DNA of 64,000 bases from an uncultured Lachnospiraceae bacterium (GTDB lineage Bacteria > Bacillota > Clostridia > Lachnospirales > Lachnospiraceae): contig CAMWPB010000005.1 of NCBI GenBank assembly GCA_947176065.1, forward strand, positions 1 to 64,000. Direction: 5' to 3'. This document shows positions 7,736-17,024 of this stretch, in pieces; within the stretch, counting starts at the first letter, position 1, and every line of letters starts with the position of its first letter. The notes below the pieces were generated by a model. That model ran no database searches. It worked only from the letters and a program-made list of their open reading frames with translations, and had not been told where the DNA came from. Made by a program: the position numbers and the translations under genes.

Positions 7736-8920
7736 ATGATCTGGTATCCTTACGAACAGATGAAAACCATGAAACCACCCTACGAGATCGTGGATGCGGA
7801 GGGTGTGTATCTTTATACAAAGGAAGGGGACAAAATGATCGACTCCATCTCGTCATGGTGGAGTGTGATCCATGGCTATAAGCATCCCGTGCTGACGAAA
7901 GCCATTAAGGAGCAGGCGGATGTTTTTTCCCATGTGATGCTTGGCGGGCTGACCCATAAGGCGGTGCAGAAGCTGTCGGATAAGCTGGCGTCGTGGCTGC
8001 CCGGTGATCTGGACTACTGCTTTTTCTCGGATTCCGGCTCGGTGGCGGTGGAGGTGGCCCTTAAGATGGCCTTGCAGTTTAACGTAAACAGGAAGGACGG
8101 GCGCAAAACGGTGCTCTCACTCACCCATTCCTATCACGGGGACACCTTTAAAACGATGGAGGTGGGCGACGACGAGGACTATCATTTTGCGTTTGAAAGC
8201 AAGCAGGGCGTCATTCATATTCCCACGGAAATACCGGCTTTGGAGGAGGCGTTTGAGAAGCATCACCACGAGCTGAACTGTTTTATTGTGGAGCCGCTTT
8301 TGCAGGGGGCGGGCGGTATGCGGATGTATGATCTGGCCTTTTTAAAGCGGGCAAGACAGCTCTGCGACAGGTATGACGTGCTGCTTATTTTTGACGAGGT
8401 AGCCACGGGATTCGGAAGGACGGGCTACCGGTTTGTGGCGGACGAGGTGCTGCCGGATATTCTGGTGCTCGGCAAGGCACTGACGGGAGGCTATATCGGC
8501 CATGCAGTGACAGTGGCGGGGGAAAAGGTTTACCGGGGCTTTTACGGGGACGACCCGTCGCTTGCGCTGATGCACGGCCCAACGTTTATGGGGAATGCCC
8601 TTGCCTGCAGTGCGGCGCTTGCCTCCATCGAGTTGTTTGAGGGGCAGGACTATATGGCGAAGATCCGCAGAATCACGGAGATCATGCGGCGGGAGATGGC
8701 GGATTTTTCCAGTCCGAAGGTGAAGGAGGTGCGCATCATGGGCGGCTGTGTCTGTCTGGAGGTGTATGACGGCGCGTCTCTTGCGGGCTATCAGGAGTTT
8801 GCGGGAAAACAGGGCGTGTTTGCCAGACCTTTCCTCAAGTATCTCTACGCGATGCCGCCCTATGTGATTGCGGAGGAGGAGCTGGTGAAGGTGCTGTCTG
8901 TGATGAAGGCGTGGTTTTGA
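7736..8920 (+). CDS. bioA: adenosylmethionine-8-amino-7-oxononanoate aminotransferase
   Basis: A 394-residue class III PLP aminotransferase. The N-terminal WYPYEQMKTMKPPY and SSWWSVIHGYKHP are typical of BioA. IFDEVATGFGRTG holds the PLP-contacting Asp and VLGKALTGGY the Schiff-base Lys. It converts KAPA to diaminopelargonate with SAM as amino donor. GGAGGG lies 8 bases before the ATG at 7736; an upstream start at 7706 would place that site inside the gene and is rejected. It belongs to the BirA-controlled operon, although the palindromic element upstream could alter its expression relative to bioYD. Confidence 0.94.
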   Translation: MIWYPYEQMKTMKPPYEIVDAEGVYLYTKEGDKMIDSISSWWSVIHGYKHPVLTKAIKEQADVFSHVMLGGLTHKAVQKLSDKLASWLPGDLDYCFFSDSGSVAVEVALKMALQFNVNRKDGRKTVLSLTHSYHGDTFKTMEVGDDEDYHFAFESKQGVIHIPTEIPALEEAFEKHHHELNCFIVEPLLQGAGGMRMYDLAFLKRARQLCDRYDVLLIFDEVATGFGRTGYRFVADEVLPDILVLGKALTGGYIGHAVTVAGEKVYRGFYGDDPSLALMHGPTFMGNALACSAALASIELFEGQDYMAKIRRITEIMRREMADFSSPKVKEVRIMGGCVCLEVYDGASLAGYQEFAGKQGVFARPFLKYLYAMPPYVIAEEELVKVLSVMKAWF

Positions 8921-8924
8921 GACG

Positions 8925-8968
8925 TTATGTAAACCAAAAAGGCTTTGAGAGATAAGTGTTATGTAAAC
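8925..8968 (+). repeat. two copies of the TTATGTAAAC motif upstream of bioB
   Basis: Exact copies at 8925-8934 and 8959-8968, same orientation, 34 bases apart, within the 167-base bioA-bioB gap. They belong to the window-wide set of at least 12 copies. No promoter-like pair is clearly associated with them. Confidence 0.7.
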
Positions 8969-9087
8969 TTGAATGCCGAGTGGGATAGACGGGATGAAAG
9001 GAAAATGTCTGAAATCATGAGAACACGAATTAAGGTAAGTGAAAACAAATAGGAACGCATGGAAAAAACCACAAGAGGGATATACAG

Positions 9088-10056
9088 ATGGATAAACTGA
9101 AAGAATTACAGGAAAAAATATACCGGGGTGAATTGCTTGTCAGGGAGGAAATTTTGCCCCTGACGGAAATGCCTTTGGAGCCGCTCTGTCAGGCGGCGGA
9201 CGAGATCAGACGGCATTTTTGCAAGGACCGCTTCGATCTTTGCACGATCATAAACGGAAAGTGCGGAAAATGCTCGGAGGACTGCAAATACTGCGCCCAG
9301 AGCGCCCACTATACCACGGCCTGCGGGGAGTCCTATCCGCTGCTGCCCACGGAACAAATCGTGGAGCAGGCGAAACACAACGCGGCGCAGGGGGTGCTGC
9401 GTTACTCTATTGTGACCAGCGGCAGACGGCTCTCGGAGGCGGAGGTGGAACAGGTCTGCGGGAGCATCCGTGCGGTGCGGCGGGAGGCCGGCATAGAGGT
9501 ATGCGTCTCCTTCGGCCTGCTTGGGGAGGCGGATTTCAGAAAACTGAAGGAGGCGGGGGCGTCCCGCGTCCACTGCAATCTGGAATCCTCGGAACGGTAT
9601 TTTCCGCAAGTCTGTACGACCCACACTTACGCGGATAAGATAGAGACGTTACGGGCGGCAAAGAGAGCGGGACTGGAGGTTTGCAGCGGCGGCATCATGG
9701 GGCTGGGGGAGACCATGGAGGATCGGATCGACATGGTGCTGACAGCGAGAGAGCTCGGCGTAAAGTCTGTTCCCGTGAATGTGTTAAACCCGATCCCGGG
9801 CACGCCCTACGAGAAGAATCCGGTGCTGACAGGTGACGAGGTGCGACGGATCGTGGCCATTTTCCGCTTTATCATTCCCGACGCCTCGATCCGGCTGGCA
9901 GGCGGCAGAGGGCTTCTGGGCGATAAGGGGGAAAAATGCTTTGCCGGCGGCGCCAATGCGGCCATCAGCGGGGACATGCTGACGACGGCGGGCATTACTG
10001 TGGAAACAGATATGGCGCTTCTGAGAAAGATGGGGTATACTGTGGTAAGGGAATAG
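9088..10056 (+). CDS. bioB: biotin synthase (radical SAM)
   Basis: A 322-residue radical-SAM enzyme. The 4Fe-4S site is CSEDCKYCAQS (CxxxCxxC), and the 2Fe-2S/substrate motifs YNTNLES-like (VHCNLESS), VCSGGIMGLGE and AGGRG match BioB. It inserts sulfur into dethiobiotin. Its start lies 167 bases downstream of bioA, and that gap holds two TTATGTAAAC motifs. The site before the ATG is AGAGGGATATACAG. With bioY, D and A it completes the last three steps. No bioF, bioC or bioH lies nearby, so the KAPA source must be encoded elsewhere or imported. Confidence 0.95.
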   Translation: MDKLKELQEKIYRGELLVREEILPLTEMPLEPLCQAADEIRRHFCKDRFDLCTIINGKCGKCSEDCKYCAQSAHYTTACGESYPLLPTEQIVEQAKHNAAQGVLRYSIVTSGRRLSEAEVEQVCGSIRAVRREAGIEVCVSFGLLGEADFRKLKEAGASRVHCNLESSERYFPQVCTTHTYADKIETLRAAKRAGLEVCSGGIMGLGETMEDRIDMVLTARELGVKSVPVNVLNPIPGTPYEKNPVLTGDEVRRIVAIFRFIIPDASIRLAGGRGLLGDKGEKCFAGGANAAISGDMLTTAGITVETDMALLRKMGYTVVRE

Positions 10057-10108
10057 TCCTGCGCAGGGGGCGCGGGAAGAGAGAAAACAGGAAGGAGCGG
10101 ACAAAGAC

Positions 10109-10285
10109 ATGCAAACATTTCAATACCGGGTGGCAGGCATAGACGGTGATTACGCCAATCTGGAACGCATCGACGCGGAGGAGGACGGGTATAAGCTGGT
10201 GGCCCGCGCGCTTTTGCCGCCGGAGATCAAAGAGGGGACGAAGCTTTTATATGAAATGATGGAGTATAAGATTATAGAAAATTAG
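10109..10285 (+). CDS. small DUF3006-like protein
   Basis: A 58-residue frame (MQTFQYRVAGIDGDYANLER...) with GGAAGGAGCGG upstream. The pattern YRVxxIDGDYAxLE...LLPPEIKEGTxLxYE...YKI resembles DUF3006 proteins, short beta-rich proteins of unknown role found in many Clostridia. It sits between bioB and the DUF512 gene, 22 bases before the latter, and is probably co-expressed with it. The family assignment is from memory of the pattern. Confidence 0.6.
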   Translation: MQTFQYRVAGIDGDYANLERIDAEEDGYKLVARALLPPEIKEGTKLLYEMMEYKIIEN

Positions 10286-10307
10286 ACGGCAAAGAAAGGG
10301 TGCGGAT

Positions 10308-11723
10308 TTGAATAGGACAGAACATGTGGTGAAGGAGGTTATGCCCGGTTCCATCGCGGAAGAGATGGGGATTGAGACGGGCGACGTCCTTCTTTCCATT
10401 AATGACAATGAAATAGAGGATGTGTTCGATTACCGTTATCTGATGAAGGACGAGTATGTGGAGGTGCTTGTGCGCAAGGCGGACGGTGAGGAGTGGCTTT
10501 TGGAGATCGATAAGGACTACGACGAGGATCTGGGCGTGGAGTTTGAGAACGGTCTGATGAGCGACTACCGTTCCTGCAGCAATAAGTGCATTTTCTGCTT
10601 TATTGACCAGATGCCTCCGGGAATGCGGGAAACCCTGTATTTTAAGGATGATGATTCCCGCCTCTCTTTCCTGCAGGGCAATTATATCACTCTGACCAAC
10701 ATGTCTGAAAAGGATGTGGAACGCATCATTCAGATGCAGCTTGCGCCCATCAATATTTCCGTGCAGACCACGAACCCGGAACTGCGCTGTAAAATGCTGC
10801 ACAACCGTTTCGCGGGGGAAAAACTGCGTTTTCTTGACCGGTTTTACGAGGGGCATGTGGAGATGAACGGACAGATCGTGTGCTGTAAGGGAGTCAATGA
10901 CGGGGAAGAGCTTCGGCGCAGCATTACGGATCTGATGAAATATCTGCCCTTTATGCGGAGTGTGTCGGTGGTGCCCGCGGGGATCACGAAATACAGGGAA
11001 GGGCTTTATCCTCTGGAATTATTCACGAAGGAGGAGGCCGGACAGATCATTGACATGATAGAAGCGTTTCAGAAGATTTGCTTTGACCAATATGGTCTAC
11101 ATTTTATTCACGCCAGCGATGAATTTTACATGCTGGCGGAGCGGGATTTCCCGGAGGAGGAGCGTTACGACGGCTATATCCAGTTGGAGAACGGGGTGGG
11201 CATGATGCGGCTTTTCCGGGAGGAATTTGCGGAGGCAATGGGGGTGATTTCGGTCGACTCAAGTGGTCAACAAAGACTGGCAGATGTAAAGCGGACGCTC
11301 ACCGTTGTCACGGGGAAGCTGGCCTTCCCTGTCATACGGGAGGCGGCGGCGGAGCTTTGCAGAGTCTGTACCGGCCTTACCGTTCATGTCTGCCCCATTC
11401 GGAACGATTTTTTCGGGGAGACGATCACCGTTGCGGGGCTGGTTACGGGGCAGGATCTGATTGCCCGGCTAAAGGAGCGGCAGCAGGGAGGGGAGAGTCT
11501 GGGGGAAGGTCTCCTTGTTCCCGCCAATATGCTGCGAAGCGGAGAACAGGTCTTTCTGGATGACGTCACGGTACAGGATGTAGAGCGGGCGCTGGGGATC
11601 CCGGTAACGGTGACAGAGCCGGACGGCGGAAGCTTTGTGGAAGCGCTGTTAAATCCGGCTTATCGCATGTGCAGGGACAATGACGGCGAAAGCTTCGTGT
11701 ATGTACAGGGATATGACAGATGA
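10308..11723 (+). CDS. DUF512 family protein with PDZ and radical-SAM-like domains
   Basis: A 471-residue protein: N-terminal PDZ-like segment (about 1-65, PGSIAEEMGIETGDVLLSIND), then a Cys cluster CSNKCIFCFIDQMPPGMRETLYFKDDD (radical-SAM-like), then the DUF512 domain toward the C-terminus (VTGKLAFPVI, VCPIRNDFFGETITVAGLVTGQD). This architecture is widespread in anaerobic Firmicutes, often beside the GTPase gene der, which is absent here. The substrate is unknown. The start is a TTG at 10308 with GAAAGGG 7 bases upstream, and the protein would begin MNRTEHVVKEV. The first three cysteines are spaced CxxxCxxC. Confidence 0.88.
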   Translation: MNRTEHVVKEVMPGSIAEEMGIETGDVLLSINDNEIEDVFDYRYLMKDEYVEVLVRKADGEEWLLEIDKDYDEDLGVEFENGLMSDYRSCSNKCIFCFIDQMPPGMRETLYFKDDDSRLSFLQGNYITLTNMSEKDVERIIQMQLAPINISVQTTNPELRCKMLHNRFAGEKLRFLDRFYEGHVEMNGQIVCCKGVNDGEELRRSITDLMKYLPFMRSVSVVPAGITKYREGLYPLELFTKEEAGQIIDMIEAFQKICFDQYGLHFIHASDEFYMLAERDFPEEERYDGYIQLENGVGMMRLFREEFAEAMGVISVDSSGQQRLADVKRTLTVVTGKLAFPVIREAAAELCRVCTGLTVHVCPIRNDFFGETITVAGLVTGQDLIARLKERQQGGESLGEGLLVPANMLRSGEQVFLDDVTVQDVERALGIPVTVTEPDGGSFVEALLNPAYRMCRDNDGESFVYVQGYDR

Positions 11724-11775
11724 CGTGACAAATGTGTCATGTATACCGTGCATGTGGCAGTTGCCATAATGTATA

Positions 11776-11785
11776 TTATGTAAAC
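11776..11785 (+). repeat. TTATGTAAAC motif 30 bases before the acetyltransferase gene
   Basis: An exact copy, immediately preceded by a partly palindromic stretch CATAATGTATATTATG that shares its first bases. It lies between the DUF512 stop and the acetyltransferase start. Confidence 0.6.
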
Positions 11786-11815
11786 TAATTAGAGGTGGAA
11801 GGGAACAGGAATATT

Positions 11816-12442
11816 ATGTCTTATACCGTAAAACGACTGGCGGAGGATGCGCTTACAGAAATTTATAACACGTATATGAAGCAGGATTTTCCGGCAAGCG
11901 AGCTAAAGCCCCTTAGCCATATTCTGCGCAGCGCGGAGGCGGGTTTTGGGTTTTCTCTCGGTATTTATGAGGAGGGGGAACTGGCGGGCTATGGCGTTTT
12001 TATTCTCTGTGAGGAGACAAAGTGCGCGCTGCTTGATTATTTTGCGATCCTGAAAGATAGGAGAGGCGGGGGACTCGGACACCGGGCCGTCTCTTTATTT
12101 GAGACCTATTTTGAAGAGAATCTGCCGGGGGTGGAGGGGCTGTATATTGAGTCGGAGCGGGTTTCGGCCGCAGAGAATGAAGAACAGCGCCTGACCAGAC
12201 AGCGGCGGATCGCCTTTTATCTGTCCTGCGGATGCGAGATGACGGCGCTCCGTTCCGTCCTGTTCGGGGTGGATTACAGTGTCCTTTACAAGCCCATTGG
12301 GAAGCGGGGACAGGAGGCTTCCATGACCGCGCTGGACGTTCTTTATAAAAAGATGTTTAAGCCGGAGCACTATGACCGCTTTGTGCGTCTTGACATGATG
12401 GAGGAAAGCGGGAAAAATGGGGCTGTTGGGGCGTGTGGATGA
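11816..12442 (+). CDS. GNAT-family N-acetyltransferase
   Basis: A 208-residue protein with a GNAT-like core: strand region LGIYEEGELAGYGVFIL, then LLDYFAILKDRRGGGLGHRAVSLF, matching motif A (RGxGxG/A acetyl-CoA loop, here RRGGGLG). The C-terminal YSVLYKPIGKRGQ and VLYKKMFKPEHYDRFVRLDM look clade-specific. The substrate is unknown. The ATG at 11816 is preferred over a GTG at 11795 since AGGAATATT directly precedes it. The neighbours (DUF512, chemoreceptor) give no functional hint. Confidence 0.75.
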   Translation: MSYTVKRLAEDALTEIYNTYMKQDFPASELKPLSHILRSAEAGFGFSLGIYEEGELAGYGVFILCEETKCALLDYFAILKDRRGGGLGHRAVSLFETYFEENLPGVEGLYIESERVSAAENEEQRLTRQRRIAFYLSCGCEMTALRSVLFGVDYSVLYKPIGKRGQEASMTALDVLYKKMFKPEHYDRFVRLDMMEESGKNGAVGACG

Positions 12443-12453
12443 GGAGCTTTGGA

Positions 12454-12482
12454 TTGACTTTTAACAGGGGATACTGTATCAT
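12454..12482 (+). promoter_or_regulatory. sigma-A promoter of the chemoreceptor gene
   Basis: TTGACT (12454-12459), 17-base spacer, TATCAT (12477-12482), about 50 bases before the chemoreceptor start. Confidence 0.5.
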
Positions 12483-12532
12483 AAGTACTATATAGTGTTT
12501 TCTTAATACGAGGGAGAAGGAGGATAGTGGGT

Positions 12533-13990
12533 ATGGAGCTGGAAATTCTAAAAAACGAAGAAAAACGGATGAATATGATTTTATTCCTGTTTCTCTGTGT
12601 GATCCCGGTAGTAGCGGTCGTTTATGTACTTTTATTCAACGGCGGGTCCGGAAGAGATGCGGTTGCACTGCTGATGGTGGGATCAAGCCTGCTCATCAAG
12701 GCGCTTGAAAAGAAGCTGGGCGCTCTTGCAAAATATCTGTACATATCCGTGCTACCGCTGTTCGGTGCGGTGACCCTGGTGGTAGGTACGCCCGGCGTTT
12801 TCGGCGCCATGGTGGAAGCATATTTTCTGGTTCTGTTTCTTGCGGTTCCCTACTATGATCTGTCGGTAATCAAAGTATGTGCGGCTGTGACTGTTGTGGT
12901 CAATGCGGTAGCGCTGCTCATTTTCAGGCAGGCATATCTGTGTATGTATACGCTGTCCATCTGGGTTTTTATTATCATGGTGTATGTGCTGGCGATTGCT
13001 GCCGCTGCTTTTATTGTATTCCGGGCCAGATCCCTGTTTATGACGGTGGAGCAGAAGGAGGGAGAGGTAGAGACGCTTCTGAATAATGTAAGAGGCGCTT
13101 TCGAGGGACTGCAGGAGTCCTCCCAGTCCATCTATGATTCCTTACACAGCTTTGAGCAGAGTTCTTCGGAGATCGCGGCATCCACTGAGGAAATATCCGC
13201 CAGTGTGGAACAGCAGATTGAGCAGGTGGAGGGCAGCATCCAGATTTTCAACGATCTGGACGGCAGGATCGGGGATTCCGAGGCCAGAGTGCTGCAGACG
13301 GTTGAAAATGTGAGACAACTGGAGGAGAAAAACAACGAGGGCATTGTGGCCATCGAGGAGCTTTCCAAAAAGTTCAGCGAGAATATCAAGGCGACGCAGG
13401 TGGCGTCCGAGGGAATGACGGCGCTGGCGCAGAAGTCCAGTTCCATCGGTGAGATCATAGACAGCATCAGCCAGATCGCGAAGCAGACGAATCTTCTTGC
13501 CCTGAATGCGGCCATTGAGGCGGCCAGAGCGGGCGAGGCAGGAAAGGGCTTTGCGGTGGTTGCTGACGAGATCAACGCGCTGTCGGGAGAATCGGCTTCG
13601 GCGACGCAGAAGATCGACGCGATTTTGAAGGATATCATCGCAACCATTGACGACACGAACAAAGTCATTGACCGAAATACCGTAATTGTGCGGGAATCCA
13701 ACGAAAAACTGGATGACACGGTGAAAATCTTCGACACGATGCTGAAGTCCTCCGAGCAGGTGATTGAGGAGACGGACAGGTTGAAAGGCGAGCTTGGCGG
13801 TATCGTGGAGAGCAAGGAGAGACTTCAGGATGCGATGCAGCAGGTCGAAAAAATATCTCAAATTTCCGTACAGGGAACGACGGAAATCAGCTCTTCCACG
13901 GAGGAGCAGGTGACGGGAGTGGAGACGATCCTTGCGTCTATGGCGAAGGTGCAGTCCGGCATCGACCGTCTGGCAGAGATTTTGAATTAA
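12533..13990 (+). CDS. methyl-accepting chemotaxis protein with multi-span membrane sensor
   Basis: A 485-residue chemoreceptor. Residues about 15-175 form five or six membrane segments without a periplasmic domain. The rest is the coiled-coil signalling domain with the hairpin tip [20 protein letters not shown] and GFAVVADEI. No clear HAMP domain is seen. A receptor of this type may sense membrane state or a membrane-soluble cue. AAGGAGG lies 9 bases before the ATG at 12533; a GTG at 12527 is too close to that site. No che or flagellar genes lie in the window. Confidence 0.88.
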   Translation: MELEILKNEEKRMNMILFLFLCVIPVVAVVYVLLFNGGSGRDAVALLMVGSSLLIKALEKKLGALAKYLYISVLPLFGAVTLVVGTPGVFGAMVEAYFLVLFLAVPYYDLSVIKVCAAVTVVVNAVALLIFRQAYLCMYTLSIWVFIIMVYVLAIAAAAFIVFRARSLFMTVEQKEGEVETLLNNVRGAFEGLQESSQSIYDSLHSFEQSSSEIAASTEEISASVEQQIEQVEGSIQIFNDLDGRIGDSEARVLQTVENVRQLEEKNNEGIVAIEELSKKFSENIKATQVASEGMTALAQKSSSIGEIIDSISQIAKQTNLLALNAAIEAARAGEAGKGFAVVADEINALSGESASATQKIDAILKDIIATIDDTNKVIDRNTVIVRESNEKLDDTVKIFDTMLKSSEQVIEETDRLKGELGGIVESKERLQDAMQQVEKISQISVQGTTEISSSTEEQVTGVETILASMAKVQSGIDRLAEILN

Positions 13991-14022
13991 AATTGATGTT
14001 TTCAGGTAACATATGATTATGG

Positions 14023-14048
14023 CATGTCCCGCTTATCGGCGGGACATG
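14023..14048 (+). terminator. stem-loop between chemoreceptor and TetM-Rae1 genes
   Basis: CATGTCCCGC (14023-14032) pairs perfectly with GCGGGACATG (14039-14048) across a 6-base loop, followed by TTCTCGTT rather than a clean T-run. It probably ends chemoreceptor transcription. It could also act as an attenuator for the GTPase gene that starts 54 bases later, since TetM-class genes are often controlled that way. Confidence 0.55.
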
Positions 14049-14102
14049 TTCTCGTTAAGGGAGAATGTCTGCATTCTTCGCAGACAGAATCAAGGGGGCT
14101 TT

Positions 14103-16949
14103 ATGAGCTTTAAAAATGTAGTAATCGGCCTGCTGGCCCATGTGGACGCAGGAAAAACGACTTTGGCGGAGCGTATGCTCTATATGGCGGGGGAGATCAG
14201 AAATCCGGGTCGCGTGGATCATCGGGATACGTTTCTGGATACAGACGCGCAGGAGCGGGACCGCGGCATCACCATTTTTTCCAAGCAGGCCCGCCTGTCA
14301 TGGAAGGACATGGAGGTGACGCTTTTAGATACGCCGGGGCATGTGGATTTTTCTGCGGAGATGGAGCGGACGCTGCAGGTGCTGGACTGTGCGGTGCTGA
14401 TTGTAAACGGTGCCGACGGGGTGCAGAGCCACACACTGACCTTGTGGAGGCTTTTGGAGCGTTATCAGGTGCCGGTGTTTCTCTTTGTCAATAAGATGGA
14501 TCAGCCGGGAACGGACGCGGACAGGCTGCTTTCGGGGGTGCAGAAGGCTCTGGACGGGCGGTGCGTGTCTTTTGCATGTCAGGACAAAGAGCGGCCGGAC
14601 GAATTTTATGAGAACATTGCAGTCTGTGATGAGACGCTGCTGGAGCGGTATCTGGAGCGGTTGGAGCAGCGAGGGCCGCAGGAGCAGATGGCATCTGGCG
14701 GGCAGGAGAAGGAAGAACCCGGAACAAATCGGACAGCGGCGGAGGCCTTGATCGCTGACGGGGAGATTGCAGCGCTTATAGAAAGCCGGAAGCTGTTCCC
14801 CTGCTTTTTCGGCTCCGCTCTGCACGGCGAGAGCGTGGAGGCATTGCTCGATGCGCTTTTAGTATATGCACCTTCGCCAAAATACGGGGAAGCCTTTGGC
14901 GCGCGTGTCTTTAAGATCACCAGAGACGCGCAGGGCAGCCGCTTGACACATATCAAGGTGACCGGAGGCAGTCTTAAGGTAAAACAGACCATAACATCAG
15001 CCGGCAGGACGGGCAGTGCAGAGACGGGCGCAGAGGTAAAACCAGACAGGTCAGGCGGGGCGGCTGAGGACTGTGCGGAGAAGGTTGACCAGATTCGTCA
15101 ATATTCCGGAGAAAAATACGTGGCCGTGCAGGAGGCGGAGGCCGGAAGTATCTGTGCGCTTCTTGGGCCGGAGCATACATTTTGCGGACAAGGGCTCGGC
15201 GCGGAAAAGGAGACGGTGCTGCCTGTTCTGGAACCGGTTATGACTTATCGGGTCAATCCGCCTGACGGATATGACGTTCATGACATGTATACAAAGTTAT
15301 GTAAACTTGAAGAGGAGGAACCGCTTCTGCATCTCGTCAGGCAGGAGCAGAGCGGGGAACTACATGTCAGGCTGATGGGCGAAGTACAGATTGAGATTTT
15401 AAAGAAGCTGATTCAGGAGCGCTTTGGCATGGAGGTTGGCTTTGATGAGGGAAGCGTTCTCTATAAGGAAACCATCGCGGATGTGGCGGAGGGCGTGGGA
15501 CATTTCGAGCCGCTTCGGCACTATGCAGAGGTGCATCTGATTCTGGAGCCGGGAGAGCGGGGCAGCGGCCTCACCTTTCGGAGCAGATGCAGCGAGGATA
15601 AGCTGGACCGGAACTGGCAGAGACTGATTCTGACCCATCTGGAGGAGAAGACCCATTTGGGCGTTCTCACGGGATCGCCGGTCACGGATATGCAGATCAC
15701 GCTGGCGGCGGGCAAAGCCCATTTGAAGCATACGGAGGGCGGTGATTTCAGGCAGGCCACCTACCGCGCGCTCAGACAGGGGCTGTGCCGGGCAGGGAGC
15801 GTGCTGTTAGAGCCTGTTTACGAATTTCGCATGGAGCTGCCCGCTTCTCTGGTGGGACGCGCCATGACGGATGTGCAGGCCATGAGCGGCCGCTTTGACC
15901 CGCCGGAGACGGCAGGGGAGGAAGCGGTGCTTACGGGCACGGTGCCGGTTTCTGAGTTTGGCGGTTACCAGACCAGAATGCTTGCCTATTCCGGGGGCAG
16001 GGGGCGGCTGTTTACCCGATTGCAGGGGTATGAGCCGTGCCACAATGCGGAGGAGGTCATGGAGCGAATCGGCTATGAGGCGGAGCACGATTTGGAGAAT
16101 CCCTGCGGTTCCGTATTCTGTGCCCATGGTGCGGGATTTGTGGTGGAGTGGGATCATGTGGAGGAGTATATGCACCTGGAGCCTGCGCTGAAAGAGGGCT
16201 GGCGGCTGGCGGACGGCAGTATCTACGGTGTGGACGATGAAAATGACCAGAATGGTCGCCGATGTGGGCACAGCGGGCACGATGAGAGCGGTGAAAATGG
16301 GGTGGGAAAAGGCGCCGGGGCGGGGAACTTTGCCGAGCGCTACGCGAAGCGGGCAGGCGGTGGACGGTCGGAGGTTGACTTTATCGGTCAAGATGAGATC
16401 GAGGAGATTTTTGCGAGAACCTTCGGGTCAAAGGAACCGAAAAAGCAGGGGTGGGCCAGAACAATCCGGGCAAAGACAGCGGTTCCCGCCGAGGTGGAAT
16501 ACCGCGGAGGACAGGGAAAGCAGGAGGAGTATCTTCTGGTGGACGGCTACAATATCATCTTTGCATGGGAGGAGCTTGCCCGTTTGGCCCAATCGGATTT
16601 AAATGCCGCCCGAGGCAGGCTTCAGGATATTCTCTGTAATTATCAGGCTTTCCGCAAAATGCACCTGATTCTGGTCTTTGACGCATACCGCGTGAAAGGG
16701 AATCCCGGCAGCGTGGAACACTACCACAATATTGACGTGGTCTATACAAAGGAGGCCGAGACGGCGGATCAGTATATCGAGAAGGTGACCCATGAGATGA
16801 GCCGGAAGAATTACCGTGTCCGGGTGGCCACCTCCGACGGGCTGGAGCAGATCATAATCATGGGCGCGGGCGCGATCCGGGTCTCCGCCAGAGAGCTTTA
16901 TGAGGAGGTGCAGGCGGCTGAGGAGGAGATGCAGGAGTGGTTGACATAA
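14103..16949 (+). CDS. TetM-like ribosomal GTPase fused to a Rae1/YacP-type NYN nuclease domain
   Basis: A 948-residue two-part protein. Residues about 1-660 follow TetM/TetO (EF-G paralogue) order: G1 GLLAHVDAGKTTL, G2 RDRGITIF, G3 LDTPGHVDF, G4 VNKMDQPGTD, then domains II-V. A low-complexity linker rich in Gly, Asp and Asn follows. Residues about 808-948 match Rae1 (YacP): LLVDGYNIIFAW, LVFDAYRVKG, TKEAETADQYIEK, VATSDGLEQ, SARELYEEV, with the acidic NYN residues kept. In Bacillus, Rae1 cuts mRNA in the ribosomal A site. AAGGGGG lies 4 bases before the ATG at 14103. Tetracycline protection or ribosome rescue are both possible; the linker may be partly decayed. Confidence 0.9.
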   Translation: MSFKNVVIGLLAHVDAGKTTLAERMLYMAGEIRNPGRVDHRDTFLDTDAQERDRGITIFSKQARLSWKDMEVTLLDTPGHVDFSAEMERTLQVLDCAVLIVNGADGVQSHTLTLWRLLERYQVPVFLFVNKMDQPGTDADRLLSGVQKALDGRCVSFACQDKERPDEFYENIAVCDETLLERYLERLEQRGPQEQMASGGQEKEEPGTNRTAAEALIADGEIAALIESRKLFPCFFGSALHGESVEALLDALLVYAPSPKYGEAFGARVFKITRDAQGSRLTHIKVTGGSLKVKQTITSAGRTGSAETGAEVKPDRSGGAAEDCAEKVDQIRQYSGEKYVAVQEAEAGSICALLGPEHTFCGQGLGAEKETVLPVLEPVMTYRVNPPDGYDVHDMYTKLCKLEEEEPLLHLVRQEQSGELHVRLMGEVQIEILKKLIQERFGMEVGFDEGSVLYKETIADVAEGVGHFEPLRHYAEVHLILEPGERGSGLTFRSRCSEDKLDRNWQRLILTHLEEKTHLGVLTGSPVTDMQITLAAGKAHLKHTEGGDFRQATYRALRQGLCRAGSVLLEPVYEFRMELPASLVGRAMTDVQAMSGRFDPPETAGEEAVLTGTVPVSEFGGYQTRMLAYSGGRGRLFTRLQGYEPCHNAEEVMERIGYEAEHDLENPCGSVFCAHGAGFVVEWDHVEEYMHLEPALKEGWRLADGSIYGVDDENDQNGRRCGHSGHDESGENGVGKGAGAGNFAERYAKRAGGGRSEVDFIGQDEIEEIFARTFGSKEPKKQGWARTIRAKTAVPAEVEYRGGQGKQEEYLLVDGYNIIFAWEELARLAQSDLNAARGRLQDILCNYQAFRKMHLILVFDAYRVKGNPGSVEHYHNIDVVYTKEAETADQYIEKVTHEMSRKNYRVRVATSDGLEQIIIMGAGAIRVSARELYEEVQAAEEEMQEWLT

Positions 16950-17024
16950 GTATTCCTTAAGATTTTTATAAGAAATCCCACGACTTTTTTATAAGGACTT
17001 GTTTTTATGATGGATTCAGGCTTA

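Noticed and set aside
8925..8968. reading the TTATGTAAAC pair before bioB as a second BirA site
   Set aside because: The copies are direct, not inverted, repeats, and the motif occurs near many unrelated genes.
13132..13861. long antisense frames within the chemoreceptor gene
   Set aside because: Shadow frames of a GC-rich coiled-coil gene; no ribosome site or family match.
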